Assembly: GCA_013695905.1 (NCBI GenBank)
Contig: JACCZQ010000296.1
Span: 1-12,340 of the forward strand
DNA: 12,340 nucleotides
Direction: 5' to 3'
Source: Chthoniobacterales bacterium
GTDB lineage: Bacteria; Verrucomicrobiota; Verrucomicrobiia; Chthoniobacterales; UBA10450
Shown: positions 6,216 through 12,340 of the stretch, piece after piece
Position numbering within the stretch: position 1 is the stretch's first letter
Layout: each line of letters begins with the position of its first letter
The notes under the pieces: model-generated
Told to the model about the DNA's origin: nothing
The model's input: only the letters and a program-made list of their open reading frames with translations
The model's database searches: none
Translations under genes and position numbers: made by a program

Positions 6216-7381
6216 CGGCCCGGCATCATTTCGAGCAACACGCCTTTGAAATACTCCGTCTCCGGCAACGTCGGCAGCACCGGATGATCGAGCGCCTGCT
6301 CGAAGCGGCGGAGACGGCGCGCGGAGCGGCGGGCGTCCACCAGCGCGTCGGAGATGGTCTGCGCAAAGGCGGATTCGCTGACGTGATGGGAGCAGGAGAA
6401 GGTGGCGAGCAGGCCGTCCTTCGAGAGCAATTGAAAAGCGCGCACGTGCAGCTCGCGATAGCCGCGCATGGCGTTGTGCAGACCGCCTTTGGTTTTCGTG
6501 AAGGAGGGCGGATCGAGGATGATGAGGTCGTACTCTGCTTCGGCTTTTTCGGCGGAGCGGAGGAATTGGAAGACGTCCTGCTCGATCCAGTTTACCTGCA
6601 GGTGATTGCGTTCGGCATTCGCGCGCGCAGCGGTGAGACTCTCGCTGCTCGCTTCCACCGCGGTCACGCCGGCTGCTCCGCCGTGCGCGCAGGCGAGAGC
6701 GAATGCTCCCTGACTGGTGAAGCAATCCAGCACCCGACGTCCGCGCGCGTGCTCTGCGACGGTGCTGTAGTGCTGGAGTTGGTCGAGATAGAAACCGGTC
6801 TTCTGCGCGTTTAGTAAATCGACGGAAAAACGGAGACCGTTCACCTCGATCTCCGCCGTGGCCGATGGATCGCCGCGCCAGACACCGGTGTGCAACTCCA
6901 TGCCCTCCGCACGTCGAACGGGGGCATCGTTTCTCTCGAAAATGGCGCGCGGCTGGAGCAGCTCACTAAGCGCGTCGACGATGAGCTCCTTCCGCTGATC
7001 CATCGCGAGGGTGAGGGTTTGCAGCACCAGCAGGTCGCCGTAGCGGTCGACGATCACACCCGGGAGTCCATCGCTCTCGCTCCAGACGAGCCGGCAGAGC
7101 GCCGGGTTCACACCGCGCCGAGTGCGATACTCCACCGCCTGCGCGATGCGGCGTTGGAAAAAATCGAGGTCGAGCAGCTGCTTTCGGCGCGAGAAGCGCC
7201 GCGCTACGATTTGCGATTTGCTGTTGTAAATCGCGCTGCCGAGCAGGTGATCCTTCCCGTCCTTCAGCGAAATCACGTCGCCGTCGGCAGGGTTGCCGAA
7301 CGCCTTCAGCACCTCGCCGGAGAAGACCCAATCGTGGCCGTGCAGAATGCGCGCGCGAGGTTTGATGACGAGGCCAGCCAT
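6212..7381 (-). CDS. rlmI: RlmI-type 23S rRNA (cytosine-C5) methyltransferase
   Basis: This 389-residue protein matches the RlmI/COG1092 family in length and order of parts. The E. coli member makes m5C1962 in 23S rRNA using SAM. Residues 1-75 form the PUA-like RNA-binding domain (RILHGHDWVFSGEV, GSAIYN). The middle domain has WSESDGLPGVIVDRYGD (100-116). The catalytic domain has QKTGFYLDQ (193-201), motif I VLDCFTSQGAFAL (217-229), Glu243 at the end of strand 2, DPPSF (290-294) and FSCSHH (328-333) with the motif VI cysteine. The start is fixed by the family N-terminus MAGLVIKPRAR. It has no Shine-Dalgarno; CCACCTTCCCCTC precedes the ATG. It is divergent from purC, and its stop overlaps the next methyltransferase start. 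The exact rRNA position is inferred from the family. Confidence 0.9.
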   Translation of the reverse strand: MAGLVIKPRARILHGHDWVFSGEVLKAFGNPADGDVISLKDGKDHLLGSAIYNSKSQIVARRFSRRKQLLDLDFFQRRIAQAVEYRTRRGVNPALCRLVWSESDGLPGVIVDRYGDLLVLQTLTLAMDQRKELIVDALSELLQPRAIFERNDAPVRRAEGMELHTGVWRGDPSATAEIEVNGLRFSVDLLNAQKTGFYLDQLQHYSTVAEHARGRRVLDCFTSQGAFALACAHGGAAGVTAVEASSESLTAARANAERNHLQVNWIEQDVFQFLRSAEKAEAEYDLIILDPPSFTKTKGGLHNAMRGYRELHVRAFQLLSKDGLLATFSCSHHVSESAFAQTISDALVDARRSARRLRRFEQALDHPVLPTLPETEYFKGVLLEMMPGR

Positions 7382-7390
7382 GAGGGGAAG

Positions 7391-7470
7391 GTGGATGGTG
7401 ATCGGTGAATTGTGAATGGCGAAACGCGCGCGGCGTTGCTTCTATTCACCAGCTACCTATCACTATTCAC
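7391..7470. repeat. Inverted arms of GTGAATN-like heptamers between rlmI and purC
   Basis: The left arm (7391-7418) is four 7-bp units in register: GTGGATG, GTGATCG, GTGAATT, GTGAATG. The right arm (7443-7470), read on the minus strand, is also four 7-bp units: GTGAATA, GTGATAG, GTAGCTG, GTGAATA. Paired in register the arms match at 20 of 28 positions around a 24-base GC-rich centre. The right arm ends exactly at the purC ATG (7471). It fills most of the 89-bp divergent gap, leaving little room for ordinary promoters. Confidence 0.75.
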
Positions 7471-8358
7471 ATGCCGCCGCCGCTCACGACTCTCGAACTC
7501 CCCGGAATCAAAAAGCTCCGCAGCGGGAAAGTGCGCGAAGTCTTCGATCTCGGGGAGACACTGCTCTTCGTCGCCACGGACCGCATCTCGGCGTTCGATT
7601 GCATTCTGCCCGATCCGATCCCGGACAAAGGTGCCGTGCTGAACCAGCTCAGTGCCTTCTGGTTCCTGCGGTTCAACTTCGTGCCCAATCACATGATCAG
7701 TGTGCAATTTGATCCACCGCCGGAAGCTGCGCCGGAGTACAACCGGCTGCGCCGCCGGTCGATGATCGTGCGCAAGACGGAGCCGCTCCCGGTGGAGTGT
7801 GTGGTGCGCGGCTACCTCGCCGGCTCCGGTTGGAAAGAATACCAGGAGAGTGGCAGCGTCTGCGGGCACAAATTACCGACCGGTTTGACGCTCGCCTCGC
7901 AGCTGCCGGAGCCGATCTTCACGCCGGCCACGAAGAGCGAAACCGGACACGACATCAATATCGACTGGACGGAATGCTGCCGGATTCTCGGCGACGAGGT
8001 CGCGGAGCAGGTGCGGAATTGCAGCCTCCGCATCTATGAAGCCGGCCGAGAGCATGCCGCGAAATGTGGGATCATCGTGGCCGATACGAAGTTCGAATTC
8101 GGCAGGGTCGACGGGCAGATCCTGCTCATCGATGAATGTCTGACGCCGGACTCTTCGCGCTTCTGGCCCGCCGATGAATACATCACCGGTCAAAGCCCGC
8201 CGAGTTTCGATAAGCAATTCGTGCGCGATTATCTCGAGACGCTCGACTGGGACAAAACCCCACCCGCCCCTTCGCTCCCGCCGGAGGTGATCGAGAAGAC
8301 CTCCGCGAAATACCGGGAGGCATTCACGCGTCTCACGGGTGCGCCGCTCGCGACGTAG
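7471..8358 (+). CDS. purC: Phosphoribosylaminoimidazole-succinocarboxamide (SAICAR) synthase
   Basis: PurC joins aspartate to CAIR with ATP to make SAICAR in purine synthesis in the cytoplasm. At 295 residues this is the longer form (yeast ADE1-like size) rather than the ~237-residue E. coli form. Family blocks appear in order: SGKVREVFDLGETLLFVATD (18-37) followed by RISAFDC, PIPDKGAVLNQLSAFWF (49-65), the substrate-binding VVRGYLAGSGWKEYQESG (111-128), the LPTGL and FTPATKSETGHD blocks (135-161), ADTKFEFG (204-211), and IDECLTPDSSRFWPADEY (220-237). The frame is open upstream to GTG 7405, but those codons run through the heptamer repeat and the family begins near MPPPLTTLELPGIKKLRSGK, so ATG 7471 is chosen. 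No Shine-Dalgarno is present. No other purine gene is beside it. Confidence 0.96.
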   Translation: MPPPLTTLELPGIKKLRSGKVREVFDLGETLLFVATDRISAFDCILPDPIPDKGAVLNQLSAFWFLRFNFVPNHMISVQFDPPPEAAPEYNRLRRRSMIVRKTEPLPVECVVRGYLAGSGWKEYQESGSVCGHKLPTGLTLASQLPEPIFTPATKSETGHDINIDWTECCRILGDEVAEQVRNCSLRIYEAGREHAAKCGIIVADTKFEFGRVDGQILLIDECLTPDSSRFWPADEYITGQSPPSFDKQFVRDYLETLDWDKTPPAPSLPPEVIEKTSAKYREAFTRLTGAPLAT

Positions 8359-8409
8359 CTAGTCGTGCGGTGTCACAGCGAGTTCCGCTCCGGCAGACGC
8401 TTGGCACTG

Positions 8410-8445
8410 CCCTCATCCTAACCTTCTCCCACAGGGAAAAGGAAC
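8410..8445. repeat. Short palindromic element of the CCCTCA...TCTCCC...GGGA type
   Basis: CCTTCTCCC (8422-8430) and GGGAAAAGG (8434-8442) form a 9-bp inverted repeat with one mismatch and a 3-base loop. It is preceded by CCCTCATCCTAA (8410-8421). This arrangement resembles a dispersed intergenic palindrome (CCCTCACCCTAA...CTCTCCC...GGGAGAGG) that I associate with many GC-rich bacterial genomes. That match is from memory. No gene is visible in the gap. Confidence 0.5.
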
Positions 8446-8467
8446 GCGCTCTGCGCAAGTCCGCGGT

Positions 8468-8547
8468 GCGCCAGCCTGGGAGGGCAACGCTCCTGTCGTT
8501 GGCTCGCCGCATGGCAATGACAGGAGCATTGCCCTCCAGATTGGCGC
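8468..8547. repeat. Near-perfect 33/34-bp inverted repeat between converging genes
   Basis: The left arm 8468-8501 and right arm 8515-8547 are inverted copies. They differ by four transitions and one single-base indel and flank a 13-base loop (8502-8514). The inner 23 bp match at 21 positions. The right arm ends one base before the stop codon of the minus-strand gene and lies about 110 bp past purC. It could act as a bidirectional terminator, or be a REP-like or MITE-like dispersed element. No target-site duplication or transposase is evident, and there is no clear T-run. Confidence 0.8.
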
Positions 8548-8548
8548 G

Positions 8549-9736
8549 TCAGCCCTGGTGCAGCGCGATGCTGGAGCCGACCCAGGTTTTGTTCTTGTTG
8601 AACTTCACCCCCATCATCGCGCCCTGGCTCATGCGGACGAGGTTGTTCACCAGCTGCGGCTCGCCGTCTTCCGGCCAAATGAACATCATGCGCAGCTCGG
8701 CTTTCGAGCGCAGGCCGTCCGGCGTCGGCACGAAGTCGGCATAGTTCACTTTCTCCTGCAAAATCCACGCGTGCGGATCCGCCAGCGCGTGGAGCTTTTC
8801 TTCGTCCGGCTCAAGATCAACCCCGAGCCCGGCGAAGGAGTAGAGCGGCTTCAGCACGTAATCGTCCAGCTTCTCACCGGTCGGAAATTCATCGGCAAAA
8901 AACGCGCGCGAAGTGTGCTCTGTTTTGAGATACGGCAGCGAGTGTTTACTGATGCGGAAATACCAATTCGGATGCCCCACCCAGGTGACATCCACGTGAT
9001 GCTGAAAGCTAAACCCGAAGTTCAGGTCCGGCCGGCGGAGCAGCTCGTCGAAGATGACTCGATTATAGATGCGCTCGATCCGAATCTCGCGGCCTTCGTA
9101 TTGGTAGAACAGATCGTTGTCGCGCCGCGTGACTTCGGTGAGGCACACCGGCCGCACGCCCAGCAGCGTCTCGGTGCAGACGAAATCAATCCGCGTGTTC
9201 TGCTTCTCCGGCTCGATCTCCAGCAGCACGACGTTTTCGGGATCGGCGTCGCCGACGATCACCTTCCGCAGCATCTCGACATAAGCGTGCTCGTCCAACC
9301 CGCCGAAAAACGGGTGCCAATCTGCAGAGATCGCCGGGTAGGCGTGCCGCATCGAGTGGAGCAGCAGAATCTGGAACCCGTAAAGGCTGGGGAATCCCTG
9401 CAGCTCGATCAGCCGTGGGGTGAGACGGCCGTTCTGCTCGCAGATGGCGAAATCAACCTGCAGGAAGATTGGGTGTGGAGTTTCGTCGCGAACCTCGAGG
9501 CCGGGCGGAATGGCCGTCGCAGCGTGGCGGGCGAACTCCGGCGTTCGCACCTGCGCGACAATTTCATTGGCCGCCATCTGCACCTCGTTTGTGAACGCGG
9601 GGCTGAAGAAAAGCGGCGTCTCCGAGATGCGGAAATCGACCGGCCAGCGCTCCGTTTCGTTCGCGACGCGGAGCAGCTCGGCATATCGCTCGTCCGTAAA
9701 CTCGGCGTTAAAGCGGGTGCGAAGTTCCGGGTGCAT
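8549..9736 (-). CDS. Uncharacterised protein with ATP-grasp-like C-terminal motifs
   Basis: I do not recognise a named family for this 395-residue soluble protein. The C-terminal half resembles an ATP-grasp fold: a lysine in DYVLKPLYSFAGLGVDL (292-308; Lys296) like the glycine-rich ATP-binding loop, AWILQEKV (323-330) like the hinge strand with its glutamate, then KAELRMMFIW (345-354) and NNLVRMSQGAMM (364-375), where the metal- and phosphate-binding Glu and Arg residues would sit. The first half has conserved-looking blocks PRLIELQGFPSLYGFQ (107-122), TEVTRRDNDLFYQYEGR (200-216) and VTWVGHPNWYFRISKHSLPYL (250-270). If it is an ATP-grasp enzyme, it would activate a carboxylate and join it to an amine. 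It follows the 71-residue gene after a 10-base gap and lies downstream of an aminopeptidase and a GCS2-type ligase. The coding region is certain, the fold is likely, the reaction is unknown. Confidence 0.8.
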   Translation of the reverse strand: MHPELRTRFNAEFTDERYAELLRVANETERWPVDFRISETPLFFSPAFTNEVQMAANEIVAQVRTPEFARHAATAIPPGLEVRDETPHPIFLQVDFAICEQNGRLTPRLIELQGFPSLYGFQILLLHSMRHAYPAISADWHPFFGGLDEHAYVEMLRKVIVGDADPENVVLLEIEPEKQNTRIDFVCTETLLGVRPVCLTEVTRRDNDLFYQYEGREIRIERIYNRVIFDELLRRPDLNFGFSFQHHVDVTWVGHPNWYFRISKHSLPYLKTEHTSRAFFADEFPTGEKLDDYVLKPLYSFAGLGVDLEPDEEKLHALADPHAWILQEKVNYADFVPTPDGLRSKAELRMMFIWPEDGEPQLVNNLVRMSQGAMMGVKFNKNKTWVGSSIALHQG

Positions 9737-9746
9737 TCCGCTGCGG

Positions 9747-9962
9747 CTAGTCGTTCGCTACCTGGTGGACGATGGCGCTGATGTGCAACGTCGGCAGCAC
9801 CGCGACCGTATCTTCATCATTCGTGACAATGATGCGACCGCCGCGCGGGGAGATAAGGATGTGGTCCAAGCTTGGCACCGGGTATTCGTTGCCATCCGAC
9901 GTCCTGATCGCGAATGGCATGAACGGCGTGCGGGCGAGCTGGCTGCGAATGTCCGCGATCAC
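9747..9962 (-). CDS. Small conserved-type protein (71 aa), unknown function
   Basis: This is a 71-residue protein starting at GTG. It begins with MIADIRSQLARTPFMPFAIR, continues with TSDGNEYPVPSLDHILISPRGGRIIVTNDEDTVAVL, and ends in a short hydrophobic LHISAIVHQV segment. The pattern (short helix, PFxPFxIRTxDG, SPRGGRIxV) resembles small proteins I associate with Verrucomicrobia and Planctomycetes, usually left as hypothetical; that comparison is from memory. It predicts a compact alpha/beta fold with no signal peptide or membrane helix. It lies 36 bases after the M29 peptidase stop and 10 bases before the ATP-grasp-like gene, so is probably co-transcribed. No Shine-Dalgarno precedes the GTG. 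Confidence 0.75.
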   Translation of the reverse strand: MIADIRSQLARTPFMPFAIRTSDGNEYPVPSLDHILISPRGGRIIVTNDEDTVAVLPTLHISAIVHQVAND

Positions 9963-9998
9963 GGGTGAAGAGTACGCCTCAGCCGGAAGGCGGCAACC

Positions 9999-11018
9999 TC
10001 AGATCAGGAACCTGCCGTGCTCCATCACCTTCCGGTCGTCGAACCAGATGTCGAAGTCGCGGCCGACGCAGTCGATGTGCGTCGTCGAGATCCAATCGGC
10101 GCCGGTGTGCTCCGCGTACGGGTGACCGAAGGCGATGTGAATGCCGGGGATTTTCTCGTCCTGCAAAATGTTGCCGATGACTTCGGTGCAGGCGGTGTTT
10201 GTCCCCACCGCGAACTCGCCGACGCGGTTGCTGTTTTCGTCGGTGCTGGTGTAGGCGCGGAATTCTTCGAGCAGCTCTTTGTTGTCGCACCACATTTCGT
10301 GGATGCGGTTGTTCACCACCTCGATGGTGAGCGGTGTCGCCTGGACGTCGCCATACTTCTGGCAGAGGTAATCGCCCACCACGCCGTCCACCACGAAGGT
10401 GCCGTTGGTGTTCTTCGGGGAGGTGAAAATCTCGCCGCCAGGCAGGTTGCCCCACTTGTCGCGCGTGATGATGCCGCTGGTCTTCAGCCACTTCAGGTCG
10501 GGCGAAAGATCGGCGACGAAGTTCGTGCCGTGCGGTGTCTTGCAGGTGATGCGTTCCGTCATCCGCGCGCGTTCGACGAGGCGCTGGCTGAGCGCGTCCA
10601 CCTCCAGGAAATTCGCGCGCATCCCCTGCCGCATGATCGGCCGACTGATGTTCACCATGTGGCCGTGGCGCATGCGGTGCTTGTTTACGACCGCGGTCAT
10701 CTCGATGCGGGAGCCGAGCTCGCCCCGCTGCGTTTGCGCACAGAAGATGCTCACCTGCGAGGTTGCGAGATCGTCGAGGATCTCCTGCGGCATGCCAGTG
10801 AGCGGCCGCGGCGCGTAATGCTCGAGGATGAACACCGCTGAGGTGGCGCCGATCTGCTCCACCTCCGACTCGAGCGCGGCGGCGATCTCCGCCGTCTCTT
10901 CATCGGTGATGATCGTGATGCGTTCCTCCGGCTTCAGGCGGAGACAATCGCGGATGGCATTACGTGCGCCGGGGATCAACTCGGCATCAATCGTGGTGGT
11001 GGAAATCTGATCGGGCAT
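9999..11018 (-). CDS. M29-type (AmpS/AmpT) metalloaminopeptidase family protein
   Basis: This 339-residue protein matches the thermophilic aminopeptidase family (MEROPS M29, COG2309), two-metal enzymes that remove N-terminal residues from peptides. Family blocks with candidate metal ligands and catalytic residues are NLPGGEIFTSP (191-201; Glu196), VGEFAVGTN (266-274; Glu268), DEKIPGIHIAFGHPY (287-301; Glu288, His294, His299, Tyr301) and TTHIDCVGRDFDIWFDDRK (312-330; His314, Asp316). The N-terminal half has a Rossmann-like pattern (GARNAIRDCLRLKPEERITIITDEET). It is shorter than the ~410-residue classical AmpS/AmpT enzymes but has the active-site region. No signal peptide is seen. It sits 79 bases after the GCS2-like ligase gene and before the 71-residue gene. 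Function as a general or dedicated peptidase is open. Confidence 0.82.
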   Translation of the reverse strand: MPDQISTTTIDAELIPGARNAIRDCLRLKPEERITIITDEETAEIAAALESEVEQIGATSAVFILEHYAPRPLTGMPQEILDDLATSQVSIFCAQTQRGELGSRIEMTAVVNKHRMRHGHMVNISRPIMRQGMRANFLEVDALSQRLVERARMTERITCKTPHGTNFVADLSPDLKWLKTSGIITRDKWGNLPGGEIFTSPKNTNGTFVVDGVVGDYLCQKYGDVQATPLTIEVVNNRIHEMWCDNKELLEEFRAYTSTDENSNRVGEFAVGTNTACTEVIGNILQDEKIPGIHIAFGHPYAEHTGADWISTTHIDCVGRDFDIWFDDRKVMEHGRFLI

Positions 11019-11097
11019 GGCGAAGGACGCTTAGCCTACGCAGGCGTTGGGCATGAGCAATTCGTCGCCCGCGCCGCCGCCGGGCGGCTCTAAATTT

Positions 11098-12234
11098 TTA
11101 TTGCGCGACGGCGCCGCCCGGCTCCGCGATGTTGAGCCCTTCATAGGTTTCGCGAACGATCATATCCACCACTTCGCGCATGTCGCGGGTGCGGGCCCAA
11201 ACCTCCAGCTGCCGGTCGGCGCCGGTGCCTTCCCGCATGATCCGCTCGACGTGCTCGATCTCAACGCGGCTGCCGAGTTCGTCCACCTCCGGGCCGATGA
11301 ACTCGAGCATCTCGTGGAGCAGACTGCGCGTCTCCAGTTCCTGCTCACGGCCGAAATCGATGAGTTTTCCATCGAGGCCGTAGCGCGCGGCGCGCCAGCG
11401 ATTTTCGTCGATGAGGCGGCGCCGATAAATGCGGAAGCTGAGGTTCTGGCGCTGCAATTTGTGCAGCTTGACGATGATCGCCTGAATCACGGCGGCCAGC
11501 GCGATGGTGTCGTCCACGCGCGATTGCGCGTCGCAGACCCGCACCTCGAGCGTGTCGAAGAAAGGGTGGAGCCGAATGTCCCACCAGATCTTCTTCGCGT
11601 TATCGACGCAGTTCGTGCGGACGAGGAGCTTGCAGTAATCCTCGTATTCCGAGAGCCCTTCAAACGCGTCGGGAATGCCGGTGCGCGGGAAGCGCTCGAA
11701 GACTTTGAGACGGTAGCCTTTGAACCCCGTGTTCCGCCCGACCCAGAAGGGCGAATTGCAGGAAAGCGCGTAGATGTGCGGTAGAAAATAGCGCGCCTGG
11801 TTCATGACGTGAATCGCCATCTCACGACTCGGAATGCCGACGTGCACGTGCAGCCCGAAGATCAGGTTCGCGCGCGCCACCTGCTGCATATCTTTCACGA
11901 TCGTCTCGTAGCGCTCGCCTTCGGTGATGCGTTGATCGTGCCAATGCGAGAACGGATGCGTGCCCGCCGAGGCAAACTTCGCGCCGCTGCGCGCGGCGAG
12001 TTCGCCCAGCTCGCTGCGCAGCCGGATGACCTGATCGCGCGCGTCGGCGGCCGAGTGGCAGACGTCGGTGCCAGTCTCCACGACCGACTGATGCATCTCC
12101 GGTTTGATACGCTCCTGCATGACGACTTTTCCGTCGCCGAGGATCTGCTGAATATGGGAGCGCAGCTCGCGCGTTTCCGGATCGACGATCTGAAACTCTT
12201 CCTCGATCCCAAGAGTAAAGACGTGCTCTTTCAT
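11098..12234 (-). CDS. GCS2/YbdK-type carboxylate-amine ligase (glutamate-cysteine ligase-like)
   Basis: This 378-residue protein belongs to the glutamate-cysteine ligase family 2 (COG2170; E. coli YbdK has weak gamma-glutamylcysteine synthetase activity). Such enzymes use ATP to join the side-chain carboxylate of glutamate or a similar acid to an amine. Family motifs are complete: LGIEEEFQIVDPE (8-20), with the acidic metal-binding residues, AGTHPFSHW (90-98), GLHVHVG (127-133), WWDIRLHP (217-224), TLEVRVCD (228-235) and ENRWRAARYGLDG (277-289). ATG 12234 (MKEHVFTLGIEEE) is preferred over the TTG at 12258, because the family starts just before GIEEE. No Shine-Dalgarno is present; TTGTCAGCACCCCC precedes the ATG. 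It is probably first in the four-gene minus-strand run. The real substrates are unknown; many relatives have no proven activity. Confidence 0.92.
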   Translation of the reverse strand: MKEHVFTLGIEEEFQIVDPETRELRSHIQQILGDGKVVMQERIKPEMHQSVVETGTDVCHSAADARDQVIRLRSELGELAARSGAKFASAGTHPFSHWHDQRITEGERYETIVKDMQQVARANLIFGLHVHVGIPSREMAIHVMNQARYFLPHIYALSCNSPFWVGRNTGFKGYRLKVFERFPRTGIPDAFEGLSEYEDYCKLLVRTNCVDNAKKIWWDIRLHPFFDTLEVRVCDAQSRVDDTIALAAVIQAIIVKLHKLQRQNLSFRIYRRRLIDENRWRAARYGLDGKLIDFGREQELETRSLLHEMLEFIGPEVDELGSRVEIEHVERIMREGTGADRQLEVWARTRDMREVVDMIVRETYEGLNIAEPGGAVAQ

Positions 12235-12301
12235 GGGGGTGCTGACAAGAAGCGCCAAGACCGCAGCGGGTGCAAGTACAAGGGCCGCCCTTCCGCGCGT
12301 G

Positions 12302-12340
12302 GGCTCGTCATCCCGAGCCGCGCAGACGGCGAGGGATCTC
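12302..12340. repeat. Putative dispersed GTCATCCCGAG...GAGGGATCTC repeat, cut by the window end
   Basis: GTCATCCCGAG (12307-12317) and GAGGGATCTC (12331-12340) frame the last bases. This resembles the GTCATCCTGAGC...GAAGGATCTC intergenic repeat I associate with many bacterial phyla; the comparison is from memory. A perfect 6-bp stem GGCTCG (12302-12307) / CGAGCC (12314-12319) with a 6-base loop lies at its left end. The element lies upstream of the GCS2-like gene and continues past the window. Confidence 0.5.

Noticed and set aside
6216..6725. N-terminal extension of the methyltransferase frame into rlmI
   Set aside because: The extra sequence is arginine- and proline-rich shadow translation of rlmI in another frame; the true start is fixed by the ATGA overlap.
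7405..7470. Longer purC start at GTG 7405
   Set aside because: The extra codons are translation of the heptamer repeat and its centre, and do not resemble the family N-terminus.
7382..7470. CRISPR array from the repeated GTGAATN units
   Set aside because: The units are 7 bp, degenerate and without unique spacers, and no cas genes are near.
8558..9781. 407-codon plus-strand open frame opposite the ATP-grasp-like gene
   Set aside because: The translation is rich in Arg/His/Gln/Val as antisense shadows are, with no domain pattern; the minus-strand frame has coherent motifs and good spacing to neighbours.
11076..11088. GC-rich palindrome GCCGCCGGGCGGC after the GCS2-like gene as a terminator
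   Set aside because: It is simple GC-repeat sequence with almost no loop, and the T-rich run lies on the wrong side for the minus-strand transcript.

Overview
The window is high-GC bacterial chromosomal DNA with tightly packed genes, mostly on the minus strand. It looks like Verrucomicrobiota or a relative. That placement is an inference from the general look of the proteins, the long form of SAICAR synthetase, a 71-residue small-protein type I associate with Verrucomicrobia and Planctomycetes, and translation starts that mostly lack a Shine-Dalgarno sequence. No rRNA, tRNA, CRISPR array, phage gene, transposase or integrase is visible.

Left edge, plus strand (2-1287): the C-terminal membrane part of a P2-type cation-transporting ATPase, then a family 2 glycosyltransferase of the dolichyl-phosphate mannose synthase type. 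The glycosyltransferase starts inside the ATPase stop codon. It carries an in-frame TGA at codon 32, so it is either a fresh pseudogene or a sequencing error.

Minus-strand operon A (5276 down to 1249): a tail-anchored coiled-coil protein, a second small coiled-coil membrane protein, gatC, gatA, and a GT87-type membrane glycosyltransferase. Spacings are -4 to +6 bases. gatC/gatA and gatA/GT87 are joined by ATGA overlaps. gatB is not in the window. The GT87 gene converges with the damaged glycosyltransferase and overlaps it by 39 bp.

Minus-strand pair B (7381 down to 5457): an RlmI-type 23S rRNA cytosine methyltransferase and a second SAM-dependent methyltransferase, again joined by ATGA. A bulged hairpin follows the second gene.

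Centre (7382-8548): purC on the plus strand diverges from rlmI. The 89-bp gap holds two inverted arms made of 7-bp GTGAATN-like units, one of which ends exactly at the purC start codon. Downstream of purC is a repeat-rich gap with a short palindrome and a near-perfect 33/34-bp inverted repeat, lying between two converging genes.

Minus-strand group C (12234 down to 8549): a GCS2/YbdK-type carboxylate-amine ligase, an M29-type metalloaminopeptidase, a 71-residue protein of unknown function, and a 395-residue uncharacterised protein with ATP-grasp-like motifs. A ligase, a peptidase and a possible second ligase side by side suggest small-peptide or amino-acid conjugate metabolism. This is the most likely place for an undescribed pathway, but the link is inferred from position only. 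The last ~40 bases hold what looks like a dispersed intergenic repeat.

Overall this is mainly housekeeping sequence. The points of interest are the repeat elements around purC, the in-frame stop in the glycosyltransferase, the ligase/peptidase group and the coiled-coil pair beside gatCA.
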